DNA of 5,785 nt. It comes from Candidatus Bathyarchaeota archaeon. Its GTDB lineage: Archaea > Thermoproteota > Bathyarchaeia > Bathyarchaeales > Bathycorpusculaceae. Of the stretch, positions 1 through 4,158 are shown piece by piece. Numbering within the stretch: position 1 is the first letter of the stretch; the number at the start of each line of letters is the position of its first letter. The DNA is taken from contig JAENXI010000069.1 of assembly GCA_016649625.1 (NCBI GenBank), positions 1 to 5,785 on the forward strand. The letters run 5' to 3'. The translations under genes and the position numbers were made by a program. The notes under the pieces were generated by a model. It was not told where the DNA came from, did not search any database, and was given only the letters and a program-made list of their open reading frames with translations.

Positions 1-318
1 GAATGGGCATCAAATCAGAATGATTCTGTCATCATAACCTCTGGGTATCTTCCGCCAGATAGTCCACTTACTCATGCAAAAGAAGATAGAGTGTTTAATT
101 ATAAAGGAAATACTATTAATGTAAAAGCTGAAGTTGAACAAATTGAACTCTCAGGACATGCTGATCAAAAAGAACTAATTCAATTAGTTGAGTCAGTAAA
201 ACCAAAAAAGACAATATTAGTGCATGGTAATTTGGATCAAGCACAGATATTGTCAGATAAAATTTCTAAAATAACAGAAGTTTTTATTCCAGAGAGGAAT
301 GAAAGTATTACTATTTGA
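1..318 (+). CDS. Beta-CASP metallo-beta-lactamase nuclease, C-terminal fragment
   Basis: The reading frame is open from the first base, so the gene starts upstream of the window; about 105 C-terminal residues are visible. A GTG at 91 is internal and not the start. The segment ITSGYLPPDSP followed by SGHAD (bases 151-165) and LVHG (about 217-228) matches the end of beta-CASP metallo-beta-lactamases. SGHAD and VHG carry the motif B and motif C histidines of the active site, and the surrounding part is the RMMBL (Zn-dependent RNA-hydrolase) domain. Family members (COG1236, CPSF73/RNase J relatives) are zinc-dependent endo- or 5'-exoribonucleases acting on RNA in the cytoplasm. The usual acidic or neutral residue after HG is Asn here (HGN). 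The short tail with no KH domain suggests the smaller archaeal nuclease rather than aCPSF1. Family assignment is strong; the exact subfamily is uncertain because the N-terminal HxHxDH region is outside the window. Confidence 0.85.
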   Translation, partial: EWASNQNDSVIITSGYLPPDSPLTHAKEDRVFNYKGNTINVKAEVEQIELSGHADQKELIQLVESVKPKKTILVHGNLDQAQILSDKISKITEVFIPERNESITI

Positions 319-344
319 CAGGATTAATGTAAAAATAAATAGTG

Positions 345-364
345 TTTTTTTTAGTATTTTTTTT
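345..364 (+). terminator. Oligo-T transcription terminator after the beta-CASP gene
   Basis: Two runs of eight T (345-352 and 357-364) lie 27 to 46 bases after the stop codon. There is no clear hairpin. Oligo-T tracts on the coding strand are the usual intrinsic terminator of archaeal RNA polymerase. This tract separates the nuclease gene from the promoter of the following operon. Confidence 0.6.
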
Positions 365-376
365 ATTGCAGAAAAG

Positions 377-384
377 TTTATAGG
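377..384 (+). promoter_or_regulatory. TATA-like box of the ArsR operon
   Basis: GTTTATAG preceded by a purine-rich stretch (GCAGAAAA, a possible BRE) fits an archaeal promoter. Initiation about 25 bases downstream would fall near 403-408, inside the inverted repeat at 396-415. The leader would then be about 15-25 bases. Assigned by eye. Confidence 0.5.
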
Positions 385-395
385 AACTATATTAC

Positions 396-415
396 ATATG
401 AATAATAATTCATAT
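396..415. promoter_or_regulatory. ArsR-type operator, perfect 8-4-8 inverted repeat
   Basis: ATATGAAT, then AATA, then ATTCATAT: the two 8-base arms are exact reverse complements. This has the size and ATATGAAnnnnnnTTCATAT character of operators bound by ArsR/SmtB-family dimers. It lies between the TATA-like box (377-384) and the ArsR start codon, over the predicted transcription start. A bound repressor would block RNA polymerase there. Autorepression by the ArsR protein encoded just downstream is the natural inference. Confidence 0.7.
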
Positions 416-429
416 AAAGCGTGGTTAAA

Positions 430-750
430 ATGAAAAAAGGATTAAGCCAAATATGCTACAAGTTTTTTTCTTGTCTTTCAAATCCCACGCGACTTGCAGC
501 AATAGAAAAATTAATAGAGAAACCTATGAGCGTCAATGAAATTGCTAATGCATTAGGCGAAGAACAAAGTATGATATCACACAACCTAAAAACTTTACTC
601 GAGTGTAATTTAATAACGAGTAATAGACTTGGAAAAAAAAGAATTTATTCATTAAACACAGAAACAATGGAAGCATTGCTCAAAATAGTAAAAAATCACG
701 CAAAAAAATATTGTCCAAAGGGCGGAAAATGTCCAGTCAAAGAGGATTAA
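430..750 (+). CDS. ArsR-family winged-helix repressor with C-terminal Cys tail
   Basis: A 106-residue winged helix-turn-helix protein of ArsR size. FFSCLSNPTRLAAIEKL (12-28) is the typical first helix region. MSVNEIANALGEEQSMISHNL (33-53) is the helix-turn-helix with the recognition helix QSMISHNLKTLLE, and RLGKKRIYSL (66-75) is the beta wing. The classical alpha-3 ELCVCDL metal site is absent. Instead there are cysteines at 9, 15, 59, 95 and 101, the last two in a tail CPKGGKCP. These are candidate metal, Fe-S or thiol redox ligands. ATG 430 was chosen; an in-frame GTG at 421, six bases after the operator, would add three residues. It is the first gene of a four-gene operon, with a gap of two bases to the next. 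It probably represses its own operon through the repeat at 396-415. The fold is secure; the inducer is not known, and NO, oxidant or metal are all possible. Confidence 0.88.
   Translation: MKKGLSQICYKFFSCLSNPTRLAAIEKLIEKPMSVNEIANALGEEQSMISHNLKTLLECNLITSNRLGKKRIYSLNTETMEALLKIVKNHAKKYCPKGGKCPVKED
741..747 (+). promoter_or_regulatory. Shine-Dalgarno site of the ferredoxin-like gene
   Basis: AGAGGAT ends five bases before ATG 753 and lies inside the last codons of the ArsR gene. It supports ATG 753 over the earlier in-frame TTG (711) and ATG (729) as the start, and suggests translation coupled to the ArsR gene. Confidence 0.55.
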
Positions 751-752
751 AC

Positions 753-1376
753 ATGGTAACAAGAAAAATAATAAAAATCGACGAACAACTATGTAATGGA
801 TGTGGAAAATGTATACCAAACTGTGCTGAAGGCGCAATTCAAATAGTTGATGAAAAAGCCAGAGTAGTAAAAGACTCTTATTGTGATGGTTTAGGAGCTT
901 GCCTTGGACATTGCCCTCAAGGCGCATTAACCATAATCGAAAGAGAAGCAGATAATTTTGATGAAGAATCAGCCAAATTACATATAGCAAAAATACAAAA
1001 TAAAGATCAAAAAATTACAAAATCACAATGGCCCATTATGCTAAATTTAGTATCACCGACAGCAGATTTCTTTAATGACTCAGATATACTTCTTGTGGCC
1101 GATTGCGTACCAGCAACCTACCCAAATTTCCATAAAAAACTTGTTCCTGGAAAAACAATCTTAATTGGATGTCCTAAATTTGATGATGCAATAAAATATG
1201 CAGAAAAACTCGGAGAAATTATCAAACAACACAATATTAAAAGCATCACAGTTGCACATATGGAAGTGCCATGTTGCTCAGGACTTAAATGGATAGCTCA
1301 AAAAGCATTAGAAACATCAAATAAAAAAATCCCAATACAAAACATAATGATTGGAGTAAATGGTGAAATAAAATGA
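753..1376 (+). CDS. 4Fe-4S dicluster ferredoxin-like protein with Cys-containing C-terminal domain
   Basis: A 207-residue protein. Its N-terminal ferredoxin domain has CNGCGKCIPNC (C14, C17, C20, C24) and CDGLGACLGHC (C44, C50, C54). The second motif has Leu at the position of its middle cysteine, so one of the two clusters has only three Cys ligands. As I recall the family, the CDGLGAC form is typical of it. A charged linker follows (about 63-95). The C-terminal domain of about 110 residues contains ADC (C118), IGCPK (C140) and MEVPCC (C174, C175), possible ligands for another cluster or metal. Similar ferredoxins occur in anaerobic bacteria and methanogens. The role is inferred to be electron transfer or Fe-S-based sensing; no partner enzyme is visible. 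It starts two bases after the ArsR stop, and its stop overlaps the next start (ATGA, 1373-1376). No signal peptide or membrane segment, so probably cytoplasmic. Confidence 0.82.
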   Translation: MVTRKIIKIDEQLCNGCGKCIPNCAEGAIQIVDEKARVVKDSYCDGLGACLGHCPQGALTIIEREADNFDEESAKLHIAKIQNKDQKITKSQWPIMLNLVSPTADFFNDSDILLVADCVPATYPNFHKKLVPGKTILIGCPKFDDAIKYAEKLGEIIKQHNIKSITVAHMEVPCCSGLKWIAQKALETSNKKIPIQNIMIGVNGEIK

Positions 1377-1621
1377 GCGAAAAAACAAATATAAAAAATC
1401 CACAAACATGTCCAGGATTACGTGATTTCCTCAGACCCACACCAAGTTATGTCAAATGCCATATTTGTAAAAGTGACATAGAGATCTGGAGCGATGAAGA
1501 TTCAACAACATGTGATAGTTGTGGAGCTGAATGGAATAAACCAGACGAAAACGCTTCTTGCCTAGAATACTGCGAATATGCCTCAAAATGTAGGGAAATA
1601 ATTAATGCAAGAAAAACATGA
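1373..1621 (+). CDS. Small Cys-rich zinc-ribbon protein, function unknown
   Basis: An 82-residue protein with eight cysteines. TCPGLRDFLRPTP (C13) opens it. A ribbon follows, CHIC (C29, C32) and CDSC (C47, C50), a likely four-Cys zinc site. Then comes SCLEYCEYASKC (C63, C67, C73). The SC-[LI]-x-[YW]-C-x-YA-x-x-C tail and the CPG start recall uncharacterised small proteins, sometimes annotated 'phosphohydrolase', in anaerobes; there is no HD hydrolase domain here. C13, C63, C67 and C73 could form a second metal or Fe-S site; that is inference. The start overlaps the ferredoxin-like gene by four bases, with GGTGA at 1362-1366 as a good Shine-Dalgarno site, so translational coupling is likely. 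It overlaps the next gene by 17 bases. Function unknown; context points to redox or nitrosative stress. Confidence 0.78.
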   Translation: MSEKTNIKNPQTCPGLRDFLRPTPSYVKCHICKSDIEIWSDEDSTTCDSCGAEWNKPDENASCLEYCEYASKCREIINARKT

Positions 1622-1979
1622 AAAAAAAATAGAACCTGATCACCCCAGAATAAAAAGAGAAAAAAAAACAATGGATGCTATGGTACACATTTACTGCAAA
1701 AACCATCACAGCACTTCAAAAGAGCTATGTACAGATTGTAGAGAACTTTTAGAATATGCAAAATATCGTCTTAGCAAGTGTCCTTTCCAAGAAAGCAAAA
1801 CTACATGTGGAAAATGTCCAATTCACTGTTATGAACCAGAGAAAAGAGCACATGCTAAAAAAGTAATGAAATATGCAGGACCAAGAATGATCTTGAATCA
1901 TCCAAGAATGGCATTCCAACATTTACTTGATGGACGAAAAAAACCAAAAAAACTTCAGAAAAAAAGGATAACAGATTAA
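1605..1979 (+). CDS. YgbA-like, nitrous oxide-stimulated promoter family protein
   Basis: A 124-residue protein that matches the enterobacterial YgbA family (Pfam 'YgbA_NO') along nearly its whole length. Landmarks in order are RIKREKKTMDAMVHIYCKNHH (15-35), LCTDC (41-45), YAKYRLSKCPF (51-61), TCGKCPIHCY (67-76), and MKYAGPRMILNHPRMAFQHLLDGR (88-111). Seven cysteines (31, 42, 45, 59, 68, 71, 75) and nearby histidines suggest a metal or Fe-S site. In enterobacteria ygbA is in the regulon of the NO sensor NsrR and is linked to resistance to nitrosative stress; the biochemical activity is not settled as far as I know. ATG 1605 lies within the end of the preceding gene, with AGGGA at 1592-1596 as a weak Shine-Dalgarno site. 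The ATG at 1618 is in another frame and stops at once. Lys-rich ends (1-21, 112-122) flank the conserved part. It is the last gene of the operon. Confidence 0.9.
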   Translation: MQEKHEKKIEPDHPRIKREKKTMDAMVHIYCKNHHSTSKELCTDCRELLEYAKYRLSKCPFQESKTTCGKCPIHCYEPEKRAHAKKVMKYAGPRMILNHPRMAFQHLLDGRKKPKKLQKKRITD

Positions 1980-2041
1980 GAGTCTGTATTAACTAACATT
2001 GCAAATAGATTATCCAAGTTATAAGTTATTTCAATGAAGAT

Positions 2042-2446
2042 TTAATCTAATTTGAAAACAATAGATAATTTCTTTTTTTCTAATCCATCAATGATTTGTA
2101 TCCATGAGCATGGCATATTTTCTTTTTCTCCAGAAGTAAGCTTCCTAAGGGTATAGTCTTTATTTATAGAAAATGATTTAGAACAAGAAATACAATTTTG
2201 GTAAGGAAATAATCCTTTTGCGGACCTTTTTATTTGTTGACTAGATTTACAATATGGACATAATTGTATTGTAAATTCACTTTCTTCAGTTTTATCTTCT
2301 TCCACTTCTACATGACTTTCAAGATCTTCCCAAGAGGCATAAATTCTATGCAAAGGAGAGCTGCTTTTTTGCCACATTTCTTTAAAAATTGCCAAAAGTT
2401 TTTTTTTCTCGCTGATATTAGAATTTTTTTTCTTTAGAATAGTCAA
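2042..2446 (-). CDS. Zinc-ribbon protein, conserved archaeal hypothetical
   Basis: A 134-residue protein. A Lys-rich N-terminus is followed by a helical segment (about 17-45) and an acidic linker (47-57). A zinc ribbon comes next: CPYC (C63, C66) and, 19 residues later, CISC (C85, C88). The C-terminal part is KDYTLRKLTSGEKENMPCSWIQIID followed by a beta-rich end. This style recalls thaumarchaeal hypothetical proteins, but I cannot name a function; nucleic-acid binding is a guess. The start used is TTG at 2446, since no in-frame ATG exists before Met24. GGGGG on the minus strand (2459-2463) is 12 bases upstream, rather far for a Shine-Dalgarno site, and TATTTGAT (2471-2478) could be a TATA box. 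A later in-frame TTG (residue 18) is possible. The gene converges on the YgbA operon and diverges from the gene at 2695. Confidence 0.7.
   Translation of the reverse strand: MTILKKKNSNISEKKKLLAIFKEMWQKSSSPLHRIYASWEDLESHVEVEEDKTEESEFTIQLCPYCKSSQQIKRSAKGLFPYQNCISCSKSFSINKDYTLRKLTSGEKENMPCSWIQIIDGLEKKKLSIVFKLD
2073..2079 (+). terminator. Possible oligo-T terminator of the YgbA operon
   Basis: Seven consecutive T on the plus strand lie 94 bases after the YgbA stop, within the 3' end of the convergent zinc-ribbon gene. No T run of this length occurs in the 62-base gap between the genes. Conversely, A runs in the last codons of the YgbA gene (about 1939-1953) give T runs on the minus strand that could end the opposing transcript. 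Inference only. Confidence 0.3.
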
Positions 2447-2513
2447 AATATAATTTAGCCCCCTTTAATGATCAAATACCAATTTTTTTGTTAATTTTTA
2501 TTGCAGAAATAGC

Positions 2514-2527
2514 AAAGCATATTCTTT
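2514..2527. promoter_or_regulatory. Imperfect 14-base palindrome, distal copy of the RAM-gene operator
   Basis: AAAGCATATTCTTT differs at one base from the perfect palindrome at 2672-2685 and is followed, like that copy, by TTTGACA or TTGACA. Both have CAAAG at the left edge. The copies are 158 bases apart within the divergent intergenic region 2447-2694. Likely a second binding site for the same regulator; no gene start lies just downstream of it. Confidence 0.4.
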
Positions 2528-2656
2528 TTGACAACAAAGTATCCACCACATTAGTTGGAACGTGATAACAATAAATAATAAACAATTCTAAAATATAAAT
2601 TAAAAAAAATAAATTTTAGTCAAAAAAAAGATAATATTGATTCAATTACACAGAAG

Positions 2657-2665
2657 TTTTTTATT
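2657..2665 (+). promoter_or_regulatory. TATA-like element of the tandem RAM gene
   Basis: TTTTTTATT lies about 30-38 bases before the TTG start at 2695. An initiation site near 2687 would leave almost no leader. It is a weak match, chosen by position and AT character. Confidence 0.3.
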
Positions 2666-2671
2666 CAATAC

Positions 2672-2685
2672 AAAGAATATTCTTT
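2672..2685. promoter_or_regulatory. Perfect 14-base palindrome upstream of the tandem RAM gene
   Basis: AAAGAATATTCTTT is its own reverse complement. It ends nine bases before the TTG start at 2695, between the TATA-like element and the likely initiation site. A dimeric regulator bound here would block transcription. Lrp/AsnC-family proteins often act near their own genes, but the protein encoded here has no DNA-binding domain, so another regulator is more likely. Confidence 0.45.
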
Positions 2686-2694
2686 TGACAGACA

Positions 2695-3198
2695 TTGAAA
2701 GCATATATGAGTTTAACTTGTAAAGTAGGTTCTTATAATAAAGTTTTAGAAGAATTATTAAAATTAAAAATTCCAAAAGGAGATATTTTCTTGCTTTTCG
2801 GTCCAACGGACATACTGATTCAATTTAATGAGCTTCAAGATATTGATGAATTCTCAAAAAAATGGTTTACACCAATCAGAACGATCTGCTGTAAAGATGA
2901 TTTAATAACAAAAACAATGACTTTCATAGTTGTTAAGGAAGGTGTATCATTTGCTGAAGAGCCTTTCGCATTTATGTTTATGAATATTAGACCTCAACAT
3001 TTAGAAAATGCTCAAGAAGCATTATTACAAATTGAAGAAGTTATCTCTTCAGATATTGTATTTGGTCCTTATGATCTAATAGTACCAGTAAGAGCAAAAG
3101 ATCATCTAGATTTGAAAAGAGTTGTCTCAAAAATTCATGAGATCATACCTGGAATTGAAGGAGCAGCAACAATAATCGTGGCTATGTTCAGAATTTGA
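2695..3198 (+). CDS. Stand-alone tandem Lrp/AsnC ligand-binding (RAM) domain protein
   Basis: A 167-residue protein built of two RAM (regulation of amino-acid metabolism) domains, about 1-80 and 90-167, with no helix-turn-helix. The two halves share a pattern: a first strand KAYMSLTC against FAFMFMNI, then FGPTDILI (35-42) against FGPYDLIV (123-130). The G-x-x-D-[IL] turn typical of the Lrp/AsnC effector domain is thus present twice. The second half ends with IPGIEGAATIIV, close to the family norm. RAM domains bind amino acids or other small ligands and assemble as dimers and octamers; a stand-alone form may modulate partner regulators, which is inference. TTG 2695 was preferred over ATG 2707 because the later start would cut into the first strand. 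The gene has its own promoter region with paired palindromes and converges on the thioredoxin-like gene, 40 bases away. The domain call is firm; the ligand is unknown. Confidence 0.85.
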   Translation: MKAYMSLTCKVGSYNKVLEELLKLKIPKGDIFLLFGPTDILIQFNELQDIDEFSKKWFTPIRTICCKDDLITKTMTFIVVKEGVSFAEEPFAFMFMNIRPQHLENAQEALLQIEEVISSDIVFGPYDLIVPVRAKDHLDLKRVVSKIHEIIPGIEGAATIIVAMFRI

Positions 3199-3238
3199 AT
3201 TTGTTAACAGTAACTATCCAATCTGATAAACCAATTCT

Positions 3239-3562
3239 TCAACAGTTATCTAGCAGATCAGTAAATTGAGATTTGGTTAATCCTAAACCAGCTTTTCCAT
3301 CTAATCTTTTTACTACTTTTCCATTATCAAAAAATAATACTGTCGGTACATTTTCGATAGAGTACTCTTCCCAAATAGGATTTGAATAATCATCTAATTT
3401 TACGCAAAGAATCATATCAAACGGTTTTTTTTCAGTATCATCTTTAAAAATTTTCATGAATCTTCTGCAAAATGGACACCAGGAAGTATAAAACAAGGCT
3501 AAAACTCGTTTATTTTTTGTTAATTGACCATCAAAATCAATTTTTCGATTAACTTCAATCAT
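3239..3562 (-). CDS. Thioredoxin-like protein with CPFC active site
   Basis: A 107-residue single-domain thioredoxin fold, the usual thioredoxin length. LALFYTSWCPFCRRFM (21-36) contains the redox motif C29-P-F-C32 after the typical Trp, and NVPTVLFFDNGK (71-82) has the cis-proline P73. A short KRLDGKAGLG loop and a helix end the protein. There are extra cysteines at 53 and at the very last residue (107). The expected role is cytoplasmic thiol-disulfide exchange; no signal peptide is present. CPFC differs from the CGPC of classic thioredoxin, so it may be a specialised oxidoreductase, and the partner reductase is not in the window. The start is ATG 3562, since the upstream ATG runs into a stop. 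A TTAAA element near 3589-3593 on the minus strand suggests a leaderless transcript. The gene lies downstream of the coiled-coil gene on the same strand, 95 bases away, and probably has its own promoter. Confidence 0.88.
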   Translation of the reverse strand: MIEVNRKIDFDGQLTKNKRVLALFYTSWCPFCRRFMKIFKDDTEKKPFDMILCVKLDDYSNPIWEEYSIENVPTVLFFDNGKVVKRLDGKAGLGLTKSQFTDLLDNC

Positions 3563-3616
3563 GATAGCATATCAAAAAAACCGATGGATTTAACCTTCTT
3601 AAATGTGTCGACAGAG

Positions 3617-3645
3617 TTTTAAAAAAAATAATATAAAGGAAAAAA
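3617..3645 (-). terminator. Oligo-T termination region of the coiled-coil gene
   Basis: On the minus strand this region gives T6 (3640-3645) and T8 (3621-3628) shortly after the coiled-coil stop at 3658, a typical archaeal terminator. The thioredoxin-like promoter elements follow it at about 3589-3603. Confidence 0.45.
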
Positions 3646-3657
3646 GAAAATATTTAA

Positions 3658-4014
3658 TTATTTTACAATAGGCATTTCAAGCACTTTGGCTAATTGCTCA
3701 CATCTTTGTTTTATTGTAGGAAGTTCCTCTTGAAGATAGGTAACTCTAGTTTTTTTGGTTTCAATTTCGTCTATAATTCTTTTTTTGAGTATTTCTTCCA
3801 TGTCAAGTAGCTGATTTTTTTGATTTAAAAGCTCTTTTTCTTCCTTGATAAGTGTTTCTAGCATTGAAAATACTGTCTGTTCGTTTCTTTTGATCTTTCC
3901 ATCAGGTTTTTCTTTGTTTTTAAGTAGTATACTTTTGGTTAGTCTTTTAATTTTTTTGCTTTTGGTTTGTTTTTCTATAAATTCGTTATCTTGATCTTGA
4001 AATATCTCAAACAT
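3658..4014 (-). CDS. Coiled-coil hypothetical protein
   Basis: A 118-residue, very charged protein that I do not recognise. The first 44 residues are Lys-rich and probably disordered, with IEKQTKSKKIKRLTKS. From about 45 to 112 there is a long helical stretch with heptad-like spacing of Leu and Ile (MLETLIKEEKELLNQKNQLL, then further repeats), broken only by a Pro at 99. This suggests a dimeric coiled coil. There is one Cys (105), no membrane segment and no signal peptide. Start ATG 4014 is supported by an ATATATTAG element at 4035-4043 on the minus strand, about 25 bases upstream, as in leaderless archaeal genes. It diverges from the Pelota-like gene across 144 bases. Nothing in the sequence gives a function. 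Confidence 0.65.
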   Translation of the reverse strand: MFEIFQDQDNEFIEKQTKSKKIKRLTKSILLKNKEKPDGKIKRNEQTVFSMLETLIKEEKELLNQKNQLLDMEEILKKRIIDEIETKKTRVTYLQEELPTIKQRCEQLAKVLEMPIVK

Positions 4015-4034
4015 TTGTTTTACACCAGAGGTAT

Positions 4035-4043
4035 CTAATATAT
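4035..4043 (-). promoter_or_regulatory. TATA box of the coiled-coil gene
   Basis: Reads ATATATTAG on the minus strand, centred about 25 bases before ATG 4014. This is the spacing expected if transcription starts at or next to the start codon. Confidence 0.45.
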
Positions 4044-4158
4044 CAATATATAATAATCACTATTCCTAATTTTGATATAATTCAAAAAAGGAATTGTTTA
4101 AACCAAATAAAGGAAACATAACTTCGAGTACACAACTAACAACAAATGTTACATTGAG

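Noticed and set aside
711..752. Upstream TTG or ATG (729) as starts of the ferredoxin-like gene
   Set aside because: They would overlap the ArsR gene, and the added residues do not resemble a ferredoxin N-terminus. ATG 753 has a good Shine-Dalgarno site.
652..990. Minus-strand open frame of 112 codons opposite the ArsR and ferredoxin-like genes
   Set aside because: It is antisense to two well-supported genes, and its Leu- and Phe-rich translation is what A-rich coding DNA gives in reverse.
1447..1671. Minus-strand open frame opposite the zinc-ribbon and YgbA genes
   Set aside because: The Phe-rich translation comes from poly-A stretches; it overlaps confirmed genes on the other strand.
1618..1680. 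A9 runs at the zinc-ribbon/YgbA junction as a programmed frameshift site
   Set aside because: Both genes are complete with their own start and stop, so no frameshift is needed; A runs are frequent in this DNA.
2588..2619. CTAAAAT/ATTTTAG inverted repeat as a terminator or small RNA
   Set aside because: Only seven AT-rich pairs with a long loop and no T tract after it; easily due to composition.
4062..4094. ATTCCT/AGGAAT inverted repeat upstream of the Pelota-like gene
   Set aside because: Six-base arms with a loop of more than 20 bases are weak evidence in AT-rich sequence.
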